32,259 bases of DNA, taken from a virus. The notes below the pieces were generated by a model. It was given only the letters and a program-made list of their open reading frames with translations, did no database searches and had not been told where the DNA came from. A program made the translations under genes and the position numbers. The stretch spans positions 1-32,259 of the IMG/VR virus record IMGVR_UViG_3300009314_000060, one strand, 5' to 3'. Shown here piece after piece: positions 13,595 to 22,141 of the stretch. Position 1 is the first letter of the stretch. Every line of letters starts with the position of its first letter.

Positions 13595-13724
13595 TGGTAT
13601 TCTCCCGGTTTAGTTGGTATGAATGGTCTGTCCTGCCACGTAGTAGGAACCCCTCGTAGTACTCCTTAGACGTTAGCCAGTACACGGTAGTCCTGCCGTC
13701 TATGGTTATCTCTACTCTATGCAT
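13566..13724 (-). CDS. Small protein after the tail fibre (52 aa)
   Basis: ATG at 13724 overlaps the end of the fibre gene by 8 bases and opens a 52-codon frame to TGA 13568-13566. The product begins MHRVEITIDGRTTVYWLTSK and continues EYYEGFLLRGRTDH, with a beta-strand-rich look. The ribosome site is weak, so translation may depend on coupling to the fibre stop. Function is unknown. Confidence 0.6.
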   Translation of the reverse strand: MHRVEITIDGRTTVYWLTSKEYYEGFLLRGRTDHSYQLNRENTNDGETDTDH

Positions 13725-15888
13725 TTACCTGATTATATAAATCCTGTATCAGCGTCTTGTGGGCGTCAATAAGCACTTCCTGGTCTACCACTCGGCGCTC
13801 TAGTTCCTGGATACCCTTGATTAGAATGGGCACCAACACAGAGTATTTCAGGGACTTCTGATCCTCATACCTGTGGCATTCCGGCCCCTCTATCACCTCC
13901 GGCTCTTTGGCCCTCTTGCCAGGTACCCTGATGTCTCCGATTTCCTTGCCTTCTGGTATCTCATCTTCTTCGGTGTACCTGATAGCAGCCACGGCCTTGG
14001 TAGGCTGTGACCACTTGCGCTTGTCTGATACTCTTATGAGGGCAGGAAACACGTCCTCGACCTCATCAGCAACCAGGCCGATTTGCTTCAGGTCCGACCC
14101 CTTCATGTTGAAGTTCCGCACCTTCAGGGCCAGTATGTCATCCAGCTTCGGGGTAGCATCAACTATGTTTTCCTTGCACCGGACATCTGAGATAGCGCCA
14201 TAAGCGTTGTTGGTGTTCTCGCAGTCGCCGTCTGTCTTGACATAGAAAGACCCGCCAGACCCGATTGAGACTATCTGGTCGCCTGTGCCCTCATGGTCTA
14301 TGCTGATGCTGATCTTGTTCTGGGTGCTGTCGTTCTGGTCGATGAACAGGGCATCCACACCAGCGTTGTCTGCAACTTGGATGGTTGCTGCTGCTGATGG
14401 AGTTACCCCCACGCCAAGCTTCTTACCAGCAGCCAGGAACAAGTCGCCGTCTGACTCTATGCGGAACGCTTCTGACTTGCTACCCCCTGTTCCTGTAGCA
14501 AACTCAAGCCTCACCTCACCCGCAGCCCCGTCTGCTTTTGCCCTAATATCTGCGCCTACTCCGGGCGAACCAGCATCTTTAGTCTCAAACTCTATGACAC
14601 CTATGTCTTGCCCGGCAGTTAGCGTGGTGCGAGTATCCGTAAAACGCAACCGGACATTACGAGCCGCATTAGATGCTTCAATATGCAGCATTGCGTCTGG
14701 GTCGTTTGTTCCAAGACCGACATCCCCACTACTCCCCTCCACAAACAGGGCGTTAGCAGCGCCGGATGCCTCGATGCGGGTGTCGATGTCTTGGCCGTCT
14801 TCGTTGAAGATGATCTCGCCTTGACCAACAGACCCATTATACCCTTTGATGTCCACAAAGTTTCTAACTGTTCCGTCCATTCTTACTTCATGACGTATTC
14901 TACCAGACTCATCTCCGTCTGTTATGTCACCAGACATGACTGTGGTTAGTACATAGAAAAGGCTGTTGTCTCCGCTATCCAATCCATAATAGTAATACTC
15001 CGCCAACTTATCATTATCGGCGGCTGATCCTGTGCTTGTTTTCACAAACGTTAGAGATCCACCGGAGCTATCAGTATTTACATTTTCGATTCTTAAATCG
15101 GGGACGGATGATGAAGTGCTCGTAAGCGTATAAGTCCCACTCCCATCATAGCTAAACCCACTATCCGCAAACCCACTGGCGCTCATGTACGGGAATTGGG
15201 CGTCGGTGATGCCGGGAATGTCGACAACACCAGTAGAGCTAATAGAAAGTCTCGTTCCTTTTGCCGTTTCATTATCGTTCCACGCTTGCACTAAGAGGCT
15301 GTCGCCGACACTGCCCATGCTATATACTTTAGAGTTGGCGGTTGCGTCTTCGTCTGAAAGAACCAACAGCGCCTGAGTATCTCCGACGATGGCCAACGTG
15401 GAGCCCAAAACACTCTTCACCTGCAAGTCAACGTCGGTCCACGTATTGCTGGCAATTGTATCAGGCGTAGCGGTCCCAAGCCCCACATTCCCACTACTCC
15501 CCTCCACAAACAGGGCGTTAGCAGCGCCGGATGCCTCGATGCGGAAGTCTCTATCGTTCCCCGCTTCGTTTATCACTATGTTGGCAGCGTTGATGGTGAC
15601 GGCATCCGTATAGGTAGCCGATGCCACCACACCACCATCAGCAATGACCACATCCTCCATACGATATTCCTGAAGGATCCACCGCTTATTCCCCGGGTTA
15701 CTGTCAGGGCTGATGATGTCCGGGCTTGACTCGGCCGCACCACTGCTGGCATCCAGATGATAGCTATAGCTCACACCATCTGTAATGACCAGTGCACCAT
15801 CACCATCGGCCAACAAATCGCCATCGATACTGTCAAGAGAGCCCGTACCCCCGCCTGTCAAACTGGTTGCCGGATAGAATTTACTCAT
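13717..15888 (-). CDS. Tail fibre with C-terminal S74 chaperone domain
   Basis: This 723-residue protein is a tail fibre or tip appendage for host contact. The last 158 residues or so are an intramolecular chaperone (Peptidase_S74): AISDVRCKENI with the Ser/Lys pair of the self-cleaving site, then IGLVADEVEDVFP and a C-terminal coiled coil. In this family the domain helps trimer folding and then cuts itself off. The body is Ser/Thr/Gly/Asp-rich, with two copies of the block RIEASGAANALFVEGSSG followed by VGLGT and ADP-like turns. The N-terminal TSLTGGGTGSLDSIDGDLL resembles the start of fibres that attach to a tail tip. The ATG at 15888 overlaps the hub stop by 4 bases. Confidence 0.92.
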   Translation of the reverse strand: MSKFYPATSLTGGGTGSLDSIDGDLLADGDGALVITDGVSYSYHLDASSGAAESSPDIISPDSNPGNKRWILQEYRMEDVVIADGGVVASATYTDAVTINAANIVINEAGNDRDFRIEASGAANALFVEGSSGNVGLGTATPDTIASNTWTDVDLQVKSVLGSTLAIVGDTQALLVLSDEDATANSKVYSMGSVGDSLLVQAWNDNETAKGTRLSISSTGVVDIPGITDAQFPYMSASGFADSGFSYDGSGTYTLTSTSSSVPDLRIENVNTDSSGGSLTFVKTSTGSAADNDKLAEYYYYGLDSGDNSLFYVLTTVMSGDITDGDESGRIRHEVRMDGTVRNFVDIKGYNGSVGQGEIIFNEDGQDIDTRIEASGAANALFVEGSSGDVGLGTNDPDAMLHIEASNAARNVRLRFTDTRTTLTAGQDIGVIEFETKDAGSPGVGADIRAKADGAAGEVRLEFATGTGGSKSEAFRIESDGDLFLAAGKKLGVGVTPSAAATIQVADNAGVDALFIDQNDSTQNKISISIDHEGTGDQIVSIGSGGSFYVKTDGDCENTNNAYGAISDVRCKENIVDATPKLDDILALKVRNFNMKGSDLKQIGLVADEVEDVFPALIRVSDKRKWSQPTKAVAAIRYTEEDEIPEGKEIGDIRVPGKRAKEPEVIEGPECHRYEDQKSLKYSVLVPILIKGIQELERRVVDQEVLIDAHKTLIQDLYNQVNA
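14725..14779. repeat. 55-bp repeat in the fibre gene, copy 1
   Basis: Identical over 55 bases to 15490-15544. It encodes the same peptide block in the same frame. Exact identity in a low-complexity fibre gene suggests a recent duplication or ongoing recombination. Confidence 0.95.
15490..15544. repeat. 55-bp repeat in the fibre gene, copy 2
   Basis: Identical to 14725-14779, 765 bp away (255 codons), so unequal recombination between the copies would remove or add exactly 255 residues in frame. Confidence 0.95.
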
Positions 15889-18776
15889 ATCGCCACCACC
15901 TCTATCGTTTCTAACTGTATCCCCGTATCAGGACGCCTGGCCATGTCCATCACACGGTACTTGGTTGACCCCAGCAGGCCCACCCACTGCACACTATCGT
16001 CTGGCTGGTCCTGCCACAGATACCCATCTCCATCCTCTCTATCCTCCCACACCACAGCCCCGCCAAAACCTGCCAGGGCGCTGTCCAGATACCCCCCAGA
16101 AGACACACGAAACTGCACCACATCACCACGCACCAGGGGTGTCAGGTAATCCCCCCCGGCAAACTCTACCACCACCCGGGGGTTGCTATTCTCATCCTTG
16201 AACCAGTCTATGATGTCCTGTGCCTGGGCTGATTCGTCCGTGCCGATATATACCAGCCCCAGCTGTGCCCCCTGTAACGTACCGTACTTGGTCACGCTAG
16301 CTGCATCGGTTGCGGTCACCACCGCCCTGTCAGCATCCCTGGTGTCCGATCGGCCTGACCAGTCCCGTGCATACCTGGCCGTCCAGGTGTTCTGCAGCTC
16401 CACCCTCGGTGTGTACCTGACCCACAGTTGGCCCTGGTCGATCCTGTTGCCCTCAAGGATCCTGTCAGGGGTATCGGTATCATCCAGGTATTTCAGATGA
16501 TGAGTGCCGTATTCCCAAAACTCCATGGACCGTGCCTGCACTGCTATCCTGTTCAGCAGGGACCGAACATCCGGACGTGTCAATAACACCACCCCCATGG
16601 CATATGAATTGCTGTTGTAAGACGTGCCAGAGGCCGTGTAAGACGTGCTATCTATCTGTGCGGCCGCCAGCCCACACTTGGCTATGATGATGTGCTTACA
16701 GACGTGATCAGGCCGCTCTATAAGGGCATCCGGTGTGCCTGTGTATGTCCCTGCACCATCATCCTGGTATCCGTCACAGTCCACCCACACGTTGCCCACA
16801 TCTTTGTATCCCCAGATAGATACGATACCCAGGCCGGTCAGTGTTGGGTGCTCATCACCTGACTGTCCAGTATATAACAGAGGGTATGCCAGGGAAAATA
16901 GGGAATCCTCATCCGTGGCCCCATAGCATTGCACAAACAAGGCGTCCAGGAACGTGGTAGGGCACATTGTGGCGCACTTGGTCACCGTGCTGTCTATGTA
17001 GCTGCTGAAGCCATCCTTAACCATCTCTGACCACGTATCCCCACTATCATCAGACCGGAACAGACCACTATCATCAGCCCCTGCTCGACCACTCCATGTC
17101 GCTGCATAGAGATAGGTGCTATCGCTTGCAAATCCGTGAGGTGGCATACCACCCAGGGGCCTCGTCCTACTGGTCCAGGTGGTGGCATCGGTGGTGCTTT
17201 CAATATCCCCGTTGCCACTGGTCAGACTGCCGGCATACTCGATGAACAGAGTTGATCCCATCAGGTGGGCATTTCTCATATACTGAGTAGCTGCCCCCAG
17301 GTCCAGGCTGTTGTTCCAGGTCACACCATCGGCAGACTTCTTAATGAATGAATTGCCCGGTGCCGTCACGTCACAGCTGATAAGTAGGCTATTGACCGTG
17401 GCCAGGCCCTGGTATTCATCGGCAGCAAAGTCTTTGGTCAGGGCCCAGGTGCTTCCGTCTGCCGTTTCCCATAGCTCATAATGCGTGTCAATTGTGATTG
17501 CCACTATGATGTATAGCTTGCCGCCCATCTCCGCAAAGGGAGAAAAATACCAATCGCCACCCCATGCAGCTCCGGTAAATGTCTTTACGTTGGTCCAGGT
17601 GCTGCCATCCGATGATTCATAGATCCAGCTATCATCGCTATCAAAATCACGGATAGCTGCATAGATATTGCTCCCAAACAGACCAAACTCCTCAATAGAC
17701 GCCTGCTGGCCTACGTCCAATTCCTCAGTCCAATTGAAGCCATCTGTGCTGCTGTGGATATACCGGACACCCCCGATATATATCTTGCTATCGAACACAA
17801 CCATGGCTTTATTACTATTCTCACCACCGCTGGCATACACCCGGGACACCGCATAACCTATCTCGCTGTCTACCACAATCTCTTTGCCAGCCACCTCGGT
17901 GCTGGTCCGATACCCATTGGTGATGGCCTTGACCCCATGCCCAGCAAAGCAGAAGTCACTGAATCCCCGCCACTCCATGACCGTGGCCCCTGGGGTATGA
18001 TTGGCAGCCGTGCTGTTGGCAAACCCCCGGGTAACTGTCAGGATATTCCCGGACTTCGCTGTGACTTCGCAGATCTCACTGTCCCACGTCACCACACAGG
18101 TGGCAGGAAAGTCGCTGGCATCCGTTAGCGTAATGCTGGTGTCGTCATCGTCATACCATTCTTGCGTGCTCGATATAGCCCGGACATCCAGCTTGACTGC
18201 CGGCACACGTTTGACGGTGCCCCAGACCTCTGGCAACATCTTCCCCAGGGCGTCCGGATCCGCATTGGCATACGTGGTATCGTCCACTATGGTGTGGCTG
18301 AATTTGTTTGCCACGTCCAGCTCATAGCCACTGGCCCGGAGTGTCACCTGGTTATCCTGGACCCCAATGAAGTCCTCACACTGACCAATGAACAGGCCCA
18401 CTGCATCCCCGGCAGCCGTGGCACCGTTGTATATCTCATAGATAGTGACCTTACTGTACTGAAACCCCAGGGCATCAAATAGCTCGGTCACATGATCATA
18501 GCCACCCACACCCAGATCATTGTTCAGGGTGATGGCCACCTGTGATACAGCTGTCTCGTATGTAACCGGGTTGACACGTCCATGCTGAATAGTGCCCCAG
18601 GACAGCACCAGGGGCTCATAGAGCTGTGAATCATACACACAGGTGTCAGCACCCGTGCCCCATACACGATCACTCAGATACAGCGTCAGCGTCCCTAGCT
18701 CTATCTCCACCAGCCTGATGGGGTCCGTGTTCGGGTTGTCTATGGCATTATCTGTGAAGGTCGTGGTCGTTTTCAT
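15885..18776 (-). CDS. Tail-tip hub protein with inserted Asp-box propeller
   Basis: This 963-residue protein is the large tail-tip protein after the tape measure. Residues 1-200 and about 690-963 look like the hub itself (PIRLVEIELGTLTLYLSDR near the N-terminus and a beta-rich end). Residues about 203-270 form a small inserted module (DDTSITLTDASDFP, ILTVTRG) common in phage tail proteins. Residues about 305-640 carry six Asp-box motifs of the S-x-D-x-G-x-T-W type, at about 342, 388, 438, 481, 528 and 574, spaced about 45 residues, as in sialidase-like beta-propellers. Such propellers often bind sugars. I see no sialidase catalytic set. The gene overlaps its neighbours by 4 bases on both sides. 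Confidence 0.85.
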   Translation of the reverse strand: MKTTTTFTDNAIDNPNTDPIRLVEIELGTLTLYLSDRVWGTGADTCVYDSQLYEPLVLSWGTIQHGRVNPVTYETAVSQVAITLNNDLGVGGYDHVTELFDALGFQYSKVTIYEIYNGATAAGDAVGLFIGQCEDFIGVQDNQVTLRASGYELDVANKFSHTIVDDTTYANADPDALGKMLPEVWGTVKRVPAVKLDVRAISSTQEWYDDDDTSITLTDASDFPATCVVTWDSEICEVTAKSGNILTVTRGFANSTAANHTPGATVMEWRGFSDFCFAGHGVKAITNGYRTSTEVAGKEIVVDSEIGYAVSRVYASGGENSNKAMVVFDSKIYIGGVRYIHSSTDGFNWTEELDVGQQASIEEFGLFGSNIYAAIRDFDSDDSWIYESSDGSTWTNVKTFTGAAWGGDWYFSPFAEMGGKLYIIVAITIDTHYELWETADGSTWALTKDFAADEYQGLATVNSLLISCDVTAPGNSFIKKSADGVTWNNSLDLGAATQYMRNAHLMGSTLFIEYAGSLTSGNGDIESTTDATTWTSRTRPLGGMPPHGFASDSTYLYAATWSGRAGADDSGLFRSDDSGDTWSEMVKDGFSSYIDSTVTKCATMCPTTFLDALFVQCYGATDEDSLFSLAYPLLYTGQSGDEHPTLTGLGIVSIWGYKDVGNVWVDCDGYQDDGAGTYTGTPDALIERPDHVCKHIIIAKCGLAAAQIDSTSYTASGTSYNSNSYAMGVVLLTRPDVRSLLNRIAVQARSMEFWEYGTHHLKYLDDTDTPDRILEGNRIDQGQLWVRYTPRVELQNTWTARYARDWSGRSDTRDADRAVVTATDAASVTKYGTLQGAQLGLVYIGTDESAQAQDIIDWFKDENSNPRVVVEFAGGDYLTPLVRGDVVQFRVSSGGYLDSALAGFGGAVVWEDREDGDGYLWQDQPDDSVQWVGLLGSTKYRVMDMARRPDTGIQLETIEVVAI

Positions 18777-19516
18777 AACATCTCGATCACTTTGAAACTC
18801 ACATATGTATTGTTCTGGGTATGCTCTGTTTCCTCTGGCCTATCCAATAGCCGGCACATCCAGTAGACACCATCCAGATCCTTGATATAGAATGGCTTAC
18901 TGTACTCATCCAGATTGTCCATGGCTGTGTGGAAATTGGTCAATGCCGTGGCATCCAGGCTGAAGGTATAGTGCCTGACCTTGCGCAGATCCCCACGCTT
19001 TGTGCCTCTCTCCACACCACCGATCGATGGATTCCACCTAACATTATCTTGCTCATACTCCAGAGGTGACTGATACAGCACGTCCAACTCCAGAGCATCA
19101 CTCATATAGATTTCACTGCATTGGGGATTAGCCATGTTGGTAACCGTCACACGCCAATACCTCTTGGTCTGTGCTGCTGCGCCTATCTTGGCTATCTGCA
19201 GGTTATCTCCCTGGGTCCAGTCGGTCACCATATCCACTTCTTCACCACCCCAGACCCCCGTGGTGCTGTACTGCCACTGCATATCCTCTGTGTTGAAATT
19301 GTGCTTCTCAATGAACAGGGCCACTATTGCTTGGGTGCCCGATGCTCCCTGGTCACATACATATGTCTTGGCCTCGGTCACCGTGTCTTTCCAGTAAAAG
19401 GATATGGCCCGGTCCCATAGCCTGGATTCCGGATACCCGGTATCAGGGGTGCCCGTGATGGTGTTGGTGCCGTCTTCCATCAAAGATGCTGTATAGATTG
19501 TCACAGAGCTTGCCAT
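18773..19516 (-). CDS. Tail protein after the tape measure (distal-tail-like)
   Basis: This 247-residue protein occupies the place of a distal tail protein, between the tape measure and the hub. The N-terminal part to about residue 150 looks like a discoidin/galactose-binding beta-sandwich (AIVALFIEKHNF, KRYWRVTVTNM). The C-terminal part (RKVRHYTFSLDATAL, PFYIKDLDGVYWMCRLLDR) has the beta-rich form of tail-ring proteins. The ATG at 19516 follows the tape measure stop by one base. The exact family is not certain. Confidence 0.75.
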   Translation of the reverse strand: MASSVTIYTASLMEDGTNTITGTPDTGYPESRLWDRAISFYWKDTVTEAKTYVCDQGASGTQAIVALFIEKHNFNTEDMQWQYSTTGVWGGEEVDMVTDWTQGDNLQIAKIGAAAQTKRYWRVTVTNMANPQCSEIYMSDALELDVLYQSPLEYEQDNVRWNPSIGGVERGTKRGDLRKVRHYTFSLDATALTNFHTAMDNLDEYSKPFYIKDLDGVYWMCRLLDRPEETEHTQNNTYVSFKVIEML

Positions 19517-19517
19517 G

Positions 19518-21431
19518 TTATGTGGTCCCCCATCTCATACCTAGCCCATCCATGCCGCCCTTAACGGCAGCAGCCTGGTCCAGTGCTGCTGGTGAATCTG
19601 CAACTACGTTGATCGTATAGTTTGATATGCTGCGCTCTGTCTCGCCAATACGCCGTTGTAGCTCTTGTACTTCGCTGCGCTTTGCTTCAGCCGCTAATCC
19701 AGGTGTTACTTCCCAGGCCCTGACTTCTGCCAAATGTGCGTTCAGGTTTATCAGGCGTTCTGTAGCCTGTGACACAAACCGCTCAACACCCTTCATGGCA
19801 GCATCGGCTCTGAAATCTACTGTAAGAGTAGGATGCAGCCTATTCACATCACTGGCAAATTTAGATAGCCTGTCTGCCATCTCGGTTGTTTTCTCTCCCA
19901 ATGGCTTGGTAGGTGACCCTGTGCCAAGGAAGTCTACCAGCAGCTCTTTCCGCTTGCCTATGAAGTTAAAGAATTGCTCAATCTTGGCAGCTAACTCGGT
20001 TGTTTTCTCTCCCAGAGGCTTGGTTGTGGATCCTGTACCCAGGAAATCAACCAGCACCTCTTTGCGCTTGCCTATGAAGTTAAAGAATTGCTCAATCTTG
20101 GCAGCTAACTCGGTTGTCTTCTCTCCCAGAGGCTTGGTTGTGGATCCTGTACCCAGGAAATCAACCAGCACCTCTTTCCGCTTGCCTATGAAGTTAAAGA
20201 ATTGCTCGATTTTAGCAGCCAGCCACCCTATCCGATCACCCATCCAGTTAAACATGGTGATCACTTCTTGGCCTGTGCTTCTCATGGTATGGAATGCCGG
20301 TACTATATTCTCAGATACTACCCTGGACAGTCGCTTCAATTCAGGCGCCAGCTGTTCCCCGATGATTATCAGTTGCTGCCCTATAGTGGCTTGAAATGTC
20401 TCCCAGATACTTTTAAGCGTGGTCCGGTACCTCTCCCATGCTTCGGTCTGTGCCCCGGTCTTACCGGTCATTGCCTCCAGCTTGGTATTGTACTCATCAA
20501 AGTCGCCCTTGCTCACTTGCAAGATACCCTGGACAGCCTCGGCCCTGCCAAACATCTTTAGCAATCCCTCAGCAGTGCCCCCGGCCTTCTCTGTGATCAC
20601 CTCCAGGGTCTTCTGAAAGCCTATCTTTTGAATGGCTCCCTGTGCACCGCCATAGTCTGCCAGAGCCTTGGTCATATCGCTTGTAGGTTTCAGCATCCCA
20701 CGCAAGAGTGATTCCAGCTGAGTAACGGCAATCGATGTGCCTGCACCTGATGCCGTAGCCTGTGCCAGTGCCGTGCCCATCTCATTGACATTGATACCCG
20801 TGGCCGCTGCCAGGTTCGCCAGGTTGCCAATGTGTGGTATCAGTTCCTGGATACTGGTGATACCGGTACGCTCAATCGTATAGAGCAAATCGGCCGCATC
20901 TGATGCCGTTTTCAGTTCATCCTTATAGGCTCCCATCGCTGCAGCCAGACCCTTGACCACCTCAGACTGCTCGATGTTCGCTTCCTTGGCCACCTGGGAT
21001 GCCGTGGTCAATAGCTTCATGGCAGCTACAGGCTCTGTTACTCCTGCAGACACCACCTGATAATACCCCCGGGTCAATTCAGTCACGCTCCCCAGCGCAG
21101 GATCCAGGGCCATGATCTGGTCCTTAACCTGGGATATGTTCTTCACACCAACATTGCCCAGGCGTACCAGGGCTGTCTCAAACTCGGCAAACTTCTTGAC
21201 AGCAGACACCGCACCGGCCCCGGCAACAGCCGCACCCATCGCCAGGAATTGCCCGGTCACCTTAGCTGCCGTGGCACCTACCCTGCCGATGCCCTTGTCA
21301 GTGGTGATCAGGGTCTTGTGAAATTTCCTGGTCTTCTTGTCAGCATCCCCGATCCCCTTTTCAAACTTCTTGATTTTCGGGGTGCCCTTGTCATCTACCT
21401 CGACAATTAGCTTCAGTGCTTTATCGGGCAT
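19518..21431 (-). CDS. Tail tape measure protein
   Basis: This 637-residue protein sets the tail length and is ejected during infection. Residues about 60-330 are the TP901-type tape measure core (FAEFETALVRLGNVGVKNIS, LTTASQVAKEANIEQSEVVK, AATGINVNEMGTALAQATAS). A short hydrophobic stretch lies near residues 60-80. From about 405 to 520 three tandem 38-residue repeats occur (KIEQFFNFIGKRKE, then VDFLGTG and KPLGEKTTE). It is short compared with many tape measures. It overlaps the end of the chaperone frame by 11 bases, the usual order in siphophages. Confidence 0.95.
   Translation of the reverse strand: MPDKALKLIVEVDDKGTPKIKKFEKGIGDADKKTRKFHKTLITTDKGIGRVGATAAKVTGQFLAMGAAVAGAGAVSAVKKFAEFETALVRLGNVGVKNISQVKDQIMALDPALGSVTELTRGYYQVVSAGVTEPVAAMKLLTTASQVAKEANIEQSEVVKGLAAAMGAYKDELKTASDAADLLYTIERTGITSIQELIPHIGNLANLAAATGINVNEMGTALAQATASGAGTSIAVTQLESLLRGMLKPTSDMTKALADYGGAQGAIQKIGFQKTLEVITEKAGGTAEGLLKMFGRAEAVQGILQVSKGDFDEYNTKLEAMTGKTGAQTEAWERYRTTLKSIWETFQATIGQQLIIIGEQLAPELKRLSRVVSENIVPAFHTMRSTGQEVITMFNWMGDRIGWLAAKIEQFFNFIGKRKEVLVDFLGTGSTTKPLGEKTTELAAKIEQFFNFIGKRKEVLVDFLGTGSTTKPLGEKTTELAAKIEQFFNFIGKRKELLVDFLGTGSPTKPLGEKTTEMADRLSKFASDVNRLHPTLTVDFRADAAMKGVERFVSQATERLINLNAHLAEVRAWEVTPGLAAEAKRSEVQELQRRIGETERSISNYTINVVADSPAALDQAAAVKGGMDGLGMRWGTT
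19881..20222. repeat. Three tandem 114-bp repeats in the tape measure gene
   Basis: Copies lie at 19881-19994, 19995-20108 and 20109-20222. Each encodes 38 residues in frame. The second and third copies are nearly identical while the first differs more, so the last duplication looks recent. As one helix, each copy would add about 5.7 nm to the ruler. Confidence 0.95.
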
Positions 21432-21789
21432 GTTTGGCCTTCTCTCTCTCTAATATCTCTTGATACCCCTGCAGACACGCCAGACACTTATCATGCAGAA
21501 TAGCCCTCTGTCCGTCCGGAACATCCCAATACTTGAACATCAAGTCCTCGGCCTGATAGTCCAGGCTTTCATCTGCCTTCAATAGCCCAGGGACTATCCT
21601 CAAAAACAAATGCCAAAACCGTTGGTTATTCCTGTCCAGCTTTGGCACCTTGTCTGCCGGCCGCAGACACTCGGTAACGGTTTCAATCCCGGCGCATACG
21701 ATGTCTGTGAATCCATCCCGCTGTGAACGTTGGCACAAACTACATGTAACCTGGACCGGATCAAAGTACCATCTGGCCCAGTCTAGGAG
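21421..21789 (-). CDS. Tail assembly chaperone, frameshift extension (gpT-like)
   Basis: This frame has no good start of its own. It is entered by a -1 shift at the slippery site at 21795-21789 near the end of the upstream gene. The first residues after the shift are LLDWARWYFDPVQVTCSLCQ. The joined product is about 231 residues (109 from the upstream frame and 122 from here). As with lambda gpG and gpGT, the short and long forms would coat the tape measure during tail assembly. A TTG at 21738 gives an apparent 105-residue ORF, which I regard as a gene-caller start. A CxxC in the linker could hold a metal. Confidence 0.85.
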   Translation of the reverse strand, partial: LLDWARWYFDPVQVTCSLCQRSQRDGFTDIVCAGIETVTECLRPADKVPKLDRNNQRFWHLFLRIVPGLLKADESLDYQAEDLMFKYWDVPDGQRAILHDKCLACLQGYQEILEREKAKHAR

Positions 21790-22115
21790 TTTTTTTCCTG
21801 GTCCTCTTTCTCTGCTTCGTGCTCGATCGCTGTATTGATGACAAACAATGGGATGCCGGCCATGTTGAAATCAAAGACCATCTTTTTGGTATCGTCAGTG
21901 CATGGCAACGCCGCATCATTGGCATCCGTAACCGTGGCCCAGTCGGTCAGGCAATAGTTAAACATCTCCCACCGCTGTTCACCGTCCAGCACCAGGGCAC
22001 CATCCTTGATGCTCCAGGTGGCCATGCTCGATGGAAACATCCTGATATACAGTGTGGCGCCTTCATACTCATACGGCTGTGGATCATAGGTCAGCGTCGT
22101 AAAATCTAGTTTCAT
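21783..22115 (-). CDS. Tail assembly chaperone (gpG-like)
   Basis: This 110-residue protein starts at ATG 22115 after GGGAG. It begins MKLDFTTLTYDPQPYEYEG and has WEMFNYCLTDW in the middle and an acidic end. It lies between the tail tube genes and the tape measure. The stop TAG follows a slippery heptamer by one codon, so most ribosomes finish here and a fraction continue in the -1 frame. Place, size and frameshift signal together define it; the sequence itself is weakly conserved in this family. Confidence 0.88.
   Translation of the reverse strand: MKLDFTTLTYDPQPYEYEGATLYIRMFPSSMATWSIKDGALVLDGEQRWEMFNYCLTDWATVTDANDAALPCTDDTKKMVFDFNMAGIPLFVINTAIEHEAEKEDQEKNS
21789..21795 (-). promoter_or_regulatory. 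Slippery site A AAA AAC for -1 ribosomal frameshift
   Basis: In the chaperone frame the codons read GAA AAA AAC TCC TAG. A AAA AAC is one of the most efficient bacterial -1 slippery heptamers. After the shift the frame continues for 122 codons to the stop at 21421, without interruption. Confidence 0.9.
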
Positions 22116-22141
22116 TTGTCTTCTCCCGGTGCTCTTGCCTG

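Noticed and set aside
15885-18776. Active sialidase in the hub
   Set aside because: Asp boxes are present, but the arginine triad and other catalytic residues are not recognisable.
19627-20394. 255-codon plus-strand frame
   Set aside because: It is antisense to the tape measure repeats and repeats because they do.
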